Positions 52,501-63,860 of a stretch of DNA of 64,000 nt are shown in pieces. This DNA comes from Halichondria panicea. Its lineage: Eukaryota > Porifera > Demospongiae > Suberitida > Halichondriidae. The position numbers and the translations under genes were made by a program. A model generated the notes under the pieces. The model searched no databases. It was not told where the DNA came from and saw nothing but the letters and a program-made list of their open reading frames with translations. Every line of letters starts with the position of its first letter. Within the stretch, counting starts at the first letter, position 1. Location of the stretch: the NCBI RefSeq assembly GCF_963675165.1, contig NC_087391.1:5886552-5950551 (forward strand), read 5' to 3'.

Positions 52501-53636
52501 TGTCAAGTTTTCCCAAAGGTAAGGATCGCTCAAGACGCTCGACTTGCTGATCATACAACAGGTCAACAGGGTCACAGCTAGTCCCTAAGGCAGGGCCTAG
52601 CACAGGCTCTACATCACTCTGAGGCATGATCCCAACTGTACAAAGCTCTAATCAGTACTAACCTAGATACAAAGATAATGGGCCACCTGCCATGCACACA
52701 AGCTCAAAGTTATTTTATAATTAACACACAGTAACTTACCCACTGGAATAGGTAGGAGGTCTCCTCCTGTTCAAGTGGCAGGATGATGGAGTGGTTGGTT
52801 GGTCCATTCTATGGTGGTACTCCCTCCGTTGCACATGAAGAGAGAGAGAGGGATAGAATAGTCACCCATACACCACACAGCATACACTCGCCTTGGTGGT
52901 TGTACCACCCTAATTACTGTACACCCCTAGAGAGTACAGAACAAGGTAAACAGTAAACAGTTAGGTATCATGTCTCAGAACAACATAGAACCTGTGCCAG
53001 GACATGTGGCATGCTCGGTACGATCGGGTCATGACAACGTAGCTATTCTGCCTCATTCCTGTCCAATCACCATTAAGTATCATTGCGCCCCCACTGGGCA
53101 GTATTGCTCTGTTCCGATTTCTAAATCCCATGCCTTCAGGGCTACCGATACCGCAACGCGATGGCAGAATCCCAAAAACAAGGAATCTAGAAATCGAACA
53201 GAGGCTATACTGTCAAGTTTTCCCAAAGGTAAGGATCGCTCAAGACGCTCGACTTGCTGATCATACAACAGGTCAACAGAGTCACAGCTAGTCCCTAAGG
53301 CAGGGCCTAGCACAGGCTCTACATCACCCTGAGGCATGATCCCAACTGTACAACGCTCTAATCAGTACTAACCTAGATACAAAGATAATCCATGCACACA
53401 AGCTCAAAGCTATTTAATAATAATATTAACACACAGTAACTTACCCACTGGAATAGGTAGCACTCTCTCCTCCTGTTCAAGTGGCAGGATGATGGAGTGG
53501 TTGGTTGGTCCATTGTATGGTGGTACTCCCTCCGTTGCAGAGAGAGGGATAGAGTAGCCATCATGCTGCCATACACGTACACAGCTACAAGCATATTTAA
53601 AGCGCAGCACTCATAGTAAGTGGGCGGGGCTATTCT
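49561..53636. repeat. Right ~0.7-kb tandem repeat array (six units)
   Basis: Mirror of the left array with one unit fewer. The 96-codon ORF starts at 50164, 50882, 51572, 52260 and 52970 on the plus strand. The unit at about 49620 has the same internal deletion as left unit 7. The outermost unit, like its left mirror, carries a GGGCGGGGC box and a TATTTAAA. Confidence 0.92.
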
Positions 53637-53812
53637 TTGGGACAAAGGGCGACTCATTCATGAGACTACTATATCATATGCAGGCATGCATGTGGGACAA
53701 AGGACGACTCATTCATGAGACTACTATCATGCAGGCATGCATGATTCCGCTATAATTAATGATTAATTAATGGCAAAATTATTTTTATTATATTAATGGC
53801 AAAAATGCAGTT
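53637..53812. repeat. Right spacer
   Basis: Reverse complement of 31531-31726, with the two ~60-bp copies. Confidence 0.75.
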
Positions 53813-56800
53813 AGGTGTCTATTATTGTGTGTCAGTCTCTTAGTTGTCCTGCGAGTGTCCATAATTATTCAATCCATGGGCAAGGGAGGGCAGCAAATTG
53901 TATCATGATCGTAATAAAAAGGCGTATTACATGGTATAGTAGAGTCTGTCCCGGGTGGTGTGCTGTCCTAGCTGGTAGTAGGTAGGTCTTGTAGTGTTGG
54001 TTAGTTGGTGATGCTGGCTCTTAGTAGAACTTGCTGCTCCCTCCGACTAGGTGTGGGGATAAAGACACGGATGATGTGTGATGTGTGTACTGTACACAAA
54101 AACACAGCATGTACGACACAATGCATGGGTGGAGGTGTGGTCAAGAGGGTTACCATGTATGGGGGTGTGACCACATATCAGTACAGTGAGTGGGGGTGTG
54201 GCCCCATATATACAGGATGTGCAGGTACAATGTGTGGATAGAGGTGTGGTCTGCACTGATAATAATGAAGTGATTCCGTATGACCAGGTGAAAAACATAA
54301 AACAACCAAACCGACAATATACTAGACTATAGAATGAACTAAGAATGAACTAAGAATAAGCTTAGCCTGCGTAAGCAAGTTGGAGGAAGAAGCTGAGCAG
54401 AACAGAAACCGATCCAAACAGTGGCATACATTAATTTAGTGTAATAATTATACAGAATAACTTCTCCTGCATTGGTCCATCAGAGCAGTGGAGCCATCAT
54501 CAGATCATTGCCACCATGGGAGTCCTCTCTATACAAACTTACAACACACTTCACACTTCATGTAATAAAAATGGAAGACACTCCCACGCACCATGCAAAG
54601 CTATGGTTTCCTGGCATTGAAATGTGAACAACTATACAACATTTCTCGAGGGCTCAAATAATGAACTTTCCCGCTACACAGTAGTAGAGGTCAATGCATA
54701 AGTGGAGTTAACTACCTAATGCTGGCACAATAATAAAATACAATTTCTTAAGCCAAGAGTAGAAGAAATGTTTTAAACTGGCTAGTGATTGAAGGCAATT
54801 GCATCTGACCCAAAACAGAGAAGGTACCGTATAATAATTATCAGACTATACCTTGTGTGGCCGACTCCCTTTGTTTAGAGTAGCCTTTCCTGTCAGAAAA
54901 TCACATACACTGCCTGCAGATTGAGTGATGAAGAAAGGGGAGCTCAAGATGCTACTCTACAGTCAATTACTGATAATGTTACGAAATGTACAAGCAACAG
55001 AATATTCGTACATGATACAGTAACTGGACCTTTGGTGTCTATTATTGTGTGTCAGTCTCTTAGTTGTCCTGCGAGTGTCCATAATTATTCAATCCATTGG
55101 CGAGGGAGGGCAGCAAATTGTATCATGATCGTAATACAAAGGCGTATTACATGGTATAGTAGAGTCTGTCCTGGGTGGTGTGCTGTCCTACCTGGTAGTA
55201 GGTAGGTGTTGTAGTGTGTTGGTTAGTTGGTGATGCTGGCTCTTAGTAGAACTTGCTGCTCCCTCCGACTAGGTGTGGGGATAAAGACACGGATGATGTG
55301 TGTACTGTACACAAAAACACAGCATGTACGACACAATGCATGAGTGGAGGTGTGGTCAAGAGGGTTACCATGTATGGGGGTGTGACCACATATCAGTACA
55401 GTGAGTGGGGGTGTGGCCCCATATATACAGGATGTGCAGGTACAATGTGTGGATAGAGGTGTGGTCTGCACTGTATAAAAATTAATGAAGTGATTCCGTA
55501 TGACCAGGTGAAAAACATAAAACAACCAAACCGACAATAATACTAGACTATAGAATGAACTAAGAATGAACTAAGAATAAGCTTAGCCTGCGTAAGCAAG
55601 TTGGAGGAAGAAGCTGAGCAGAACAGAAACCGATCCAAACAGTGGCATACATTAATTTAGTGTAATAATTATACAGAATAACTTCTCCTGCATTGGTCCA
55701 TCAGAGCAGTGGAGCCATCATCAGATCATTGCCACCATGGGAGTCCTCTCTGTACAAACTTACAACACACTTCACACTTCATGTAATATAAATGGAAGAC
55801 ACTCCCACGCACCATGCAAAGCTATGGTTTCCTGGCATTGAAATGAGAACAACTATACAACATTTCTCGAGGGCTCAAATAACGAACTTTCCCGCTACAC
55901 AGTAGTAGAGGTCAATGCATAAGTGGAGTTAACTACCTAATGCTGGTACAATAATAAAATACAATTTCTTAAGCCAAGAGTAGAAGAAATGTTTTAAACT
56001 GGCTAGTGATTGAAGGCAATTGCATCTGACCCAAAACAGAGAAGATCATCTAAGTACCGTACAATAATTATTAGACTATACCTTGTGTGGCCGACTCCCT
56101 CTGTTTAGAGTAGCCTTTCCTGTCAGAAAATCACATACACTGCCTGCATTGAGTGATGAAGAAAGGGGAGCTACTCTACAGTCAATTACTGATAATGTTA
56201 CGAAATGTACAAGCAACAGAATATCCGTACATGATACAGTAACTGGCCCTTTGGTGTCTATTATTGTGTGTCAGTCTCCTGCGAGTGTCCATAATTATTC
56301 AATCCATTGGCGAGGGAGGGCAGCAAATTGTATCATGATCGTAATACAAAGGCGTATTACATGGTATAGTAGAGTCTGTCCCGGGTGGTGTGCTGTCCTA
56401 GCTGGTAGTAGGTAGGTTTTGTAGTGTTGGTTAGTTGGTGATGCTGGCTCTTAGTAAAACTTGCTGCTCCCTCCGACTAGGTGTGGGGACAAAGACACGG
56501 ATGATGTGTGTACTGTACACAAAAACACAGCATGTACGACACAATGCATGGGTGGAGGTGTGGTCAAGAGGGTTACCATGTATGGGGGTGTGACCACATA
56601 TCAGTACAGTGAGTGGGGGTGTGGCCCCATATATACAGGATGTGCAGGTACAATGTGTGGATAGAGGTGTGGTCTGCACTGTATAAAAATTAATGAAGTG
56701 ATTCCGTATGACCAGGTGAAAAACATAAAACAACCAAACCGACAATATACTAGACTATAGAATGAACTAAGAATGAACTAATTAAGAATAAGCTTAGCCT

Positions 56801-59229
56801 GCGTAAGCAAGTTGGAGGAAGAAGCTGAGCAGAACAGAAACCGATCCAAACAGTGGCATACATTAATTTAGTGTGATAATTATACAGAATAACTTCTCCT
56901 GCATTGGTCCATCAGAGCAGTGGAGCCATCATCAGATCATTGCCACCATGGGAGTCCTCTCTGTACAAACTTACAACACACTTCACACTTCACGTAATAA
57001 AAATAGAAGACACTCCCACGCACCATGCAAAGCTATGGTTTCCTGGCATTGAAATGAGAACAACTATACAACATTTCTCGAGGGCTCAAATAATGAACTT
57101 TCCCGCTACACAGTAGTAGAGGTCAATGCATAAGTGGAGTTAACTACCTAATACTGGTACAATAATAAAATACAATTTCTTAAGCCAAGAGTAGAAGAAA
57201 TGTTTTAAACTGGCTAGTGATTCAAGGCAATTGCATCTGACCCAAAACAGAGAAGATCATCTAGTACTGTACAATAATTATTAGACTATACCTTGTGTGG
57301 CCGACTCCCTCTGTTTAGAGTAGCCTTTCCTGTCAGAAAATCACATACACTGCCTGCATTGAGTGATGAAGAAAGGGGAGCTACTCTACAGTCAATTACT
57401 GATAATGTTACGAAATGTACAAGCAACAGAATATTCGTACATGATACAGTAACTGGCCCTTTGGTGTCTATTATTGTGTGTCAGTCTCCTGCGAGTGTCC
57501 ATAATTATTCAATCCATGGGCGAGGGAGGGCAGCAAATTGTATCATGATCGTAATACAAAGGCATATTACATGGTATCTCAGGTATATTAAGGACTGGGA
57601 CCTTCAATTATTGCTGAATCAGCTAAAACGCAGCCACGCCCACGATTTTTAATATGTTTTGTGTGTAAAAATTTTGTGCAGCTACTTATCTTTTTAGTTC
57701 TAAAAACGGTGTTCTAAACCTTCCTTTTAGCTCTTAATTCTTAGTGTAGTAGGTAGTTCAAAGGCTTAAGCAGACATATCCGCTGGGAGAGAGCATCATG
57801 TTCTATTTAGAGTAAGTTATTAGCCTATAAAAATAAAAATGTCACTTATTGTCAGCTGTAAGACTAAGTTTTGTGCAAAATCTCACCTTTGGCCAAAGAA
57901 GTGGCTCTCTCCCAGCAGATGTCTGCTTAAGCCTTTGAACTACCTACTACACTAAGAATTATGAGCTAAAAGGAAGGTTTAGAACACCGTTTTTAGAACT
58001 AAAAAAGATCAGTAGCTGCACAAAATTTTTACACACAAAACATATTAAAAATCGTGGGCGTGGCTGCGTTTTAGCTGATTCAGCAATAATTGAAGGTCCC
58101 AGTCCTTAATATACCTGAGATAGTAGATCTGTCCCGGGTGGTGTGCTGTCCTAGCTGGTAGTAGGTAGGTTTTGTAGTGTTGGTTAGTTGGTGATGCTGG
58201 CTCTTAGTAGAACTTGCTGCTCCCTCCGACTAGGTGTGGGGATAAAGACACGGATGATGTGTGTACTGTACACAAAAACACAGCATGTACGACACAATGC
58301 ATGGGTGGGGGTGTGGTCAAGAGGGTTACCATGTATGGGGGTGTGACCACATATCAGTACAGTGAGTGGGGGTGTGGCCCCATAATTATATACAGGATGT
58401 GCAGATACAATGTGTGGATAGAGGTGTGGTCTGCACTGATAATAATGAAGTGATTCCGTATGACCAGGTGAAAAACATCAAACAACCAAACCGACAATAA
58501 TACTAGACTATAGAATGAACTAAGAATGAACTAAGAATAAGCTTAGCCTGCGTAAGCAAGTTGGAGGAAGAAGCTGAGCAGAACAGAAACCGATCCAAAC
58601 AGTGGCATACATTAATTTAGTGTAATAATTATACAGAATAACTTCTCCTGCATTGGTCCATCAGAGCAGTGGAGCCATCATCAGATCATTGCCATACATT
58701 CATTGCCACCATGGGAGTCCTCTCTGTACAAACTTACAACACACTTCACACTTCATGTAATATAAATGGAAGACACTCCCACGCACCAGTATTTCACATG
58801 CAAAGCTATTGGTTTCCTGGCATTGAAATGTGAACAACATTTCTCTAGGGCTCAAATAACGAACTTTCCCGCTACACGGTAGTAGAGGTCAATGCATAAG
58901 TGGAGTTAACTACCTAATGCTGGTACAATAATTTCTTAAGCCAAGAGTAGAAGAAATGTTTTAAACCGGCTAGTGATTCAAGGCAATTGCATCTGACCCA
59001 AAACAGAGAAGATCATCTAGTACTGTACAATAATTATTAGACTATACCTTGTGTGGCCGACTCCCTCTGTTTAGAGTAGCCTTTCCTGTCAGAAAATCAC
59101 ATACACTGCCTGCAGATTGAGTGATGAAGCTCAAGATGCTACTCTACAGTCAATTACTGATAATGCTACGAAATGTACAAGCAACAGAATATTCATACAT
59201 GATACAGTAACTGGCTCTCAGAGGTAGAT
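53813..59229. repeat. Right ~1.2-kb tandem repeat array (four units, one interrupted)
   Basis: The junction marker ATGGTATAGTAGAGTCTGTC recurs at about 53932, 55151 and 56359; a fourth junction (57571-58126) is split by an inserted foldback element. One more unit than on the left. The ORF segment TLQSITDNVTKCTSNRIF is on the plus strand here. Confidence 0.88.
57575..58122. mobile_element. Foldback (long inverted repeat) element, non-autonomous
   Basis: Arms of about 220 bp, 57577-57797 and 57904-58120, are near-perfect reverse complements: they start TCTCAGGTATATTAAGGACT and end with its complement CTTAATATACCTGAGA. The loop is about 105 bp. TA dinucleotides border both ends, as for Tc1/mariner-type MITEs. 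It splits a 1.2-kb unit; joining the flanks restores ATGGTA-TAGTAG of the other units. It encodes no transposase. No copy exists at the mirror site on the left. Confidence 0.85.
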
Positions 59230-59797
59230 CCACTCCATCACTCAGAGCCAATAGCCAATAACAGATTATCTCCTCCTCGATCAGAAAGCTGGGCTAAGAA
59301 TCATAGCACCATCCTATAAATTCAGTGAAAATAATTATAAGGGGCTGAATACCAGAGGAAGTAACAGATAGTACACTACATCACTATGCATGGGACAATA
59401 CATAATTATTATACTAACCCTTTCCTGTCGTATCTTGTAGTGCTCTTATATATACGTACGTCAGCAGCCATTCAGTAATAAAAATTAAGAGTGGGGCGTC
59501 CCCCATAAAAGATGAAATGACAATAAAATTATGAGAGTAATTGAATGCTGAATCTTGTGCTGGGCAGCGTTGAGTAGTTATCTGTGAGTAAGACATGAGA
59601 GAACAATATAAGGACAGACTGTCGCTATAAATTAAATTGAAGAATTCAATTGAACTACCACCTTGCTAGCTATAGCGCTCACCAAAATGACCGACGTACA
59701 AGTACTAGGAGACAGTCGTCTGGCTCTCTCTTCGGCTTTCTCTTTGCCTCGTGGCTGCAAATGACATGTGCTCTATCATGACGTGAGTGACAACTAA
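59230..59797. repeat. Right subtelomere, outer block
   Basis: Reverse complement of 27205-27780 with indels. Homology to the left arm stops near 59797. Confidence 0.85.
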
Positions 59798-59998
59798 GTA
59801 TATTCATTTGTGTACCAACCGGTAGCACAGTACAGAGTGTGCTGATATCTATAGCACAGAGGGCATTGCATTGGCTGCCTACCAGCCCCACCCACTATTC
59901 CTGCAAGTAGTGATGGAGGCATAGTCTCGAGGCTAAGCCACTATTGTGGTTTACAGTCTACTAAAATACTTGGAGGTACAGGAGTTAGCTAGCTAGAG

Positions 59999-61119
59999 AT
60001 GGAGCGCGGCACAGAGTGGCTGTACACACCGCTCGGACTAGACAAGGAAGAGTACCTCTTGGGACGCAAGATTGACAAGCACACAAACCCATCAAATCTG
60101 GTCCCAGAAAAGGTATCAAGCAATGCTTTAATAGACTTTAAGTTTTAATAATTATAGATCTGCCGCTCCTCTGAGGGCGGGGTGGTTGATCTGAGCACAA
60201 AGATTAAAGAAGATCCCTTGTTTATGATTCGAAAATCTGAAGAAGAAAAACGCAAGTCAGTTGTGAGTAATCCTGTTAAGGTAGGTATCGGCAATACTGG
60301 TTGCTCTATTCTATTATTATACCGCGATTTTTTGTATAGGTGTCTCAGATAAAGCAACGCGTAGCAAAAATACACAAAAATTCCAAGAAGAGGGAAAATT
60401 CATCACCAGACAGATCAAGATCCCCTCCCTCCAGGCACACAAGGCACTCCCCCCCTCACACAAGGCACACGCATTCTCACACAAGGCACTCCCACAGACG
60501 ACAAGGATCGTCTTCAGCTACAACCTCTCGTCGTTCTGCTACAAGCTCTTCAGGAAGGTAGCTAATGTGATTGGTCGTGGCGTGAATTATGTGTACAATA
60601 ACTATATTTTAGGAAAATGAGCAGAGAAGAGTTAGAACGCAAGAGACAAGAGATGATGGACAGTGCACGGTAGGTGGTCCTGGATGTATTGTAAGTGGTC
60701 CCTGTCAGTGTCTCTGTATGACCTAGCACTGTTGTGTGTGTGTTATATGCAGTGTCTCTGTAGGACCTACTGTGTGTGCGTTACAATGGTCCTGTACTGT
60801 ACTGTGTGTGTGTGCGTGGTATACAGTATAACAGTGTTAGTATTATACAGTGTTGTGGTCCCTATGTGTGTGCAGGGTCCATAGGCAGACACTCAAACAA
60901 GGCCGTGCTGAGATAGAAGAGACAGAGGGAGCTAAGCAAGCACCTCATTTCCTACAGTGAGAGTCTCTTCTATTAAGTTTTATATCCATGTCTCTATTAC
61001 ACTGCAGGTCATTGCGTGTGAGCTCTCTGACTACCAGCAACTCAGTGGCTGATCGTATTCACAGAAGTATCCAATCAGTTCAGAGAACTAAAGCACGCCT
61101 CGATTCAGACTTTCTATGA
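59999..61119 (+). CDS. CWC25: CWC25-like spliceosome factor lacking the N-terminal domain
   Basis: CWC25 stabilises the spliceosome at the first transesterification step. Six exons give 234 aa: 59999-60112, 60158-60280, 60340-60557, 60613-60669, 60876-60956 and 61008-61119. The visible part begins at WLYTPLGLDKEEYLLGRKID, continues with the conserved TKIKEDPLFMIRKSEEEKRK and VVSNPVKVSQIKQ, a Ser/Arg/His-rich stretch, then MSREELERKRQEMMDSAR and the end SVADRIHRSIQSVQRTKARL. The N-terminal Cir_N domain, about 80 residues in relatives with a GGDLNLKKSWHP start, is absent. An in-frame stop lies three codons before this ATG, so an upstream exon would need an acceptor within the last few bases, and none is seen up to the subtelomere edge 200 bp away. 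It may be 5'-truncated or a natural short form. Confidence 0.85.
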
Positions 61120-61154
61120 ACACACTAGTACTATCATTGATTTATGAACATGCC

Positions 61155-61222
61155 TACATGTAGCCTCGATCCCAGCCCCTCTCAATTGAGAGCGGCCTGA
61201 AATCGAGGCTATCCTACATGTA
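61155..61222. repeat. Short palindromic element
   Basis: TACATGTAGCCTCGAT at 61155-61170 is answered by ATCGAGGCTA-TCC-TACATGTA at 61202-61222. The centre has a perfect 14-bp palindrome CTCTCAATTGAGAG (61179-61192). The GCGGCCTGAAATCGAG segment recurs at 37185 and, inverted, at about 48900. Confidence 0.7.
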
Positions 61223-61298
61223 AAACACAATTAGAGTGCGGGTTCGTTCGAAGTATCCCAACTCATTTGATATTCCCTCGATACTTGCCGCATCCAAA

Positions 61299-61846
61299 AT
61301 GGCCGCATGCACATGCTCTGCAGAAGAAGGAGATGATGATAGATGGTTGGGAGGCTTTAAGGCTGCTCTGTTGTTAGGTCTACTCCCTCGGAAGAACACA
61401 GCCTATCCATTCACGACCACAGCTCGCTGGAGAAGGAGAGAAAAGATGGCTAAACGAAAGCAGTTAAATTACACATCAGGTACTTTCTTAGAGCTGCGCA
61501 ACTACTCGCGCTCTGTGGCGAGGGAGGTGGTCCAACACAAGAAACAAAAGGTACTCTATATATGCATGCGCATGTATCCCGTGTCTAGCCTGTGTTGTAG
61601 GTACAGGTGAGTCACTCTGGGAGGTTTGATTGGAAAACAATGCTAGCACTCGAAATGTTCCTCAAAACGTCATCACTACGCTGTCAACACCTGGAAGAGA
61701 TTGGATTTCCGTACAGCACACAAAGTGTTGATGCCATTCTCTCAAAACTAGGTAGGCTATATACAGAGCACTGCTATTAATCACTTCATACACACACAGA
61801 GTCGTGCTTGAAAAAACAAGCTACAAGACTTTTTCAAGATAATTGA
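61299..61846 (+). CDS. Unrecognised small protein
   Basis: Three exons, 61299-61550, 61601-61751 and 61800-61846, join in frame to 149 aa. Introns have good GT-AG ends (AAAAG|GTAC, TTGTAG; CTAG|GTAGG, CACACAG). The sequence begins MAACTCSAEEGDDDRW, has a basic stretch around RWRRREKMAKRKQLN, and a helical-looking C-terminal part (DWKTMLALEMFLKTSSLRCQ, AILSKLESCLKKQATRLF). There is no signal peptide or clear membrane helix. A later Met (MAKRKQL) is a possible start. I do not recognise the family. It sits 180 bp after CWC25 on the same strand and ends 91 bp from the end of ZFPL1. The coding call rests on consistent splicing phases. Confidence 0.6.
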
Positions 61847-61937
61847 TTTGATTTGTGTTCATAATTCATTGTTCATTAATTTTTGTTCCTGTTTATGAAC
61901 ATTTTCAATAATAGTTTAGTATAATTATAATTTATAA

Positions 61938-63740
61938 TCAAGTTCCAGTTCTGAGTTGTGGGTTAAAGTTCCAGTCCAATGATGTGTCACTTTTAGCCAC
62001 TTGTCTGCCCACTCTTGTCATGACTATTATTAGAGTCACAGCCAATATCACAAGCAGTCCCACTGCAAATATTAGCCGATACAATCCACTTTCAAGGACT
62101 TTGTTTGATTGCTCTCCTCTGAAAGGAATAATGTATAATAATTATGGCAACATATTCAGGTGGTCTCACCTCAACCATTGACGAGGCCCTGAGCTCCACA
62201 CCTTTGTGTGATACTTGTCATTACCTACCATGCTCCGAGGAGAGGTGGCCCCAGCCCTGGACTCAGCCTTGTTAATGTTAGAGGTGGCCCCAGCCCTGGA
62301 CTCAGCCTTGTTAGAAGTGGCCCCAGCTCTGCTGTGAGAGGTGGCTGCTGCTGCTGCTGGTTGGAAGGTTCCTATACTGAGTCTAAGTTGATCAGCCACT
62401 GGAGACATAAAATGGCGTGGTGGAACAATCAACTCCTGTGAAATTTACCCATAACTAATAAAACCATAAAACCACATTAACTCAAACGTCACCTTGCACT
62501 TTGGGCACTTCTGTGAGTGTTGTGTGGCCATGTAGCTGTGTAGACACTCGTCATGGAACAAGTCTGTGCAGCCGGGACAAGTATTAATAGCATTCTTAAT
62601 ACAGACAGGACATACCATAACAGGATAGCCTGAGAACAAGCCCTTCTTGAATAGAGTGAGAGCACAGAACACAAACATCATCATAATCACTGTCCTCGAG
62701 CCATTGGAGATACGAATGTACAGTACACTGCATGAGAAAGCATACACATAGTATACGTATGTGAGAGAATATAATACACACAACCATACACTAGTACACA
62801 TGTGAGAGGCATACACACCATTACACTAGTACACACGTGAGAGGGCATACACACCATTACACTAGTACACACGTGAGAGGGCATACACACCATTACACTA
62901 GTACACACGTGAGAGGGCATACACACCATTACACTAGTACACACGTGAGAGGGCATACACACCATTACACTAGTACACACGTGAGAGGGCATACACACCA
63001 TTACACTAGTACACACGTGAGAGGGCATACACACCATTACACTAGTACACACGTGAGAGGGCATACACACCATTACACTAGTACACACGTGAGAGGGCAT
63101 ACACACCATTACACTAGTACACACGTGAGAGGCATACACACCATTACACTAGTACACACATGAGAGGCATACACACCAGTACACTAGTACACACGTGAGA
63201 GGGCATACACACCATTACACTAGTACACATGTGAGAGGGCATACACACCATTACACTAGTACACACGTGAGAGGGCATACACACCATTACACTAGTACAC
63301 ACGTGAGAGGGCGTACACACCATTACACTAGTACACACGTGAGAGGGCATACACACCATTACACTAGTACACTAGTACACACGTGAGAGGGCGTACACAC
63401 CATTACACTAGTACACATGTGAGAGGGCATACACACCATTACACTAGTACACACGTGAGAGGCATACACACCATTACACTAGTACACACATGAGAGGCAT
63501 ACACACCATTACACTAGTACACATGTGAGAGGGCATACACACCATTACACTAGTACACACATGTGAGAGGGCGTACACACCATTACACTAGTACACACGT
63601 GAGAGGGCGTACACACCATTACACTAGTACACACTTACTCTGGGATGATCCGATAGCATACAGTCTTCGCACACATTCACGCGGTGAACAAAACAGAACA
63701 AGTTAGTCACTTTCCTCTTGGGACATTTACACAGGCCCAT
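61938..63740 (-). CDS. ZFPL1: Zinc finger protein-like 1, Golgi membrane protein
   Basis: ZFPL1 is a cis-Golgi integral membrane protein that binds GM130 and maintains Golgi structure. Five exons give 243 aa: 63740-63639, 62727-62616, 62563-62493, 62435-62170 and 62118-61938. The start [20 protein letters not shown] is the family's B-box-like signature, followed by VNVCEDC and [20 protein letters not shown]-like finger follows ([28 protein letters not shown]). Residues ~138-168 hold SRAGATS repeats. A C-terminal membrane helix spans about 199-220 ([20 protein letters not shown]), and the end [13 protein letters not shown] matches the family tail. Shorter than the human ~310 aa protein, in the linker. 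Intron 1 is almost all a 36-bp minisatellite; intron 2 is only 52 bp. Confidence 0.95.
62791..63638. repeat. 36-bp minisatellite in ZFPL1 intron 1
   Basis: About 23 units of 35-36 bp: ACACGTGAGAGGGCATACAC then ACCATTACACTAGTAC. Variants lack one G or have ATGTG for ACGTG. The array touches the exon 1 donor. Confidence 0.95.
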
Positions 63741-63860
63741 GATTATTTTTATCAGAGAAGGTGGGCGTGTCCACTTCACAGTAGAGAAGAGAAAAGAGGG
63801 GCGTGGCTGAGCTATGCAGCTAGCTAGCGAGCTAGCTCACAGTGCAGTACAACAAGAGAG
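63741..63860. promoter_or_regulatory. Bidirectional promoter ZFPL1/downstream gene
   Basis: Only 120 bp separate the two divergent start codons. It contains GTGGGCGTG and GGGGCGTGGC boxes, which are GC/KLF-type motifs, and a GCTAGC-rich palindromic stretch near 63820-63836. Confidence 0.5.

Noticed and set aside
54005-54241. Cys-rich ORFs (VHKNTACTTQCMGGGV...) in the 1.2-kb units as small secreted peptides
   Set aside because: No signal peptide, the frame start varies between copies, and the sequence follows a CACACCCC-type simple repeat.
27205-59797. The two arms as allelic copies of one chromosome end
   Set aside because: Unit numbers, the foldback insertion, the telomere junction and the flanking genes all differ, so two separate ends fit better.
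62445-62640. An apparent extra [15 protein letters not shown] zinc-finger segment in ZFPL1
   Set aside because: It is the translation of a 52-bp intron (62564-62615). Splicing it out restores the known family sequence [12 protein letters not shown].
62837-63386. [12 protein letters not shown] repeat ORFs
   Set aside because: Artefact of the 36-bp minisatellite in ZFPL1 intron 1; the unit is a multiple of three, so it stays open.
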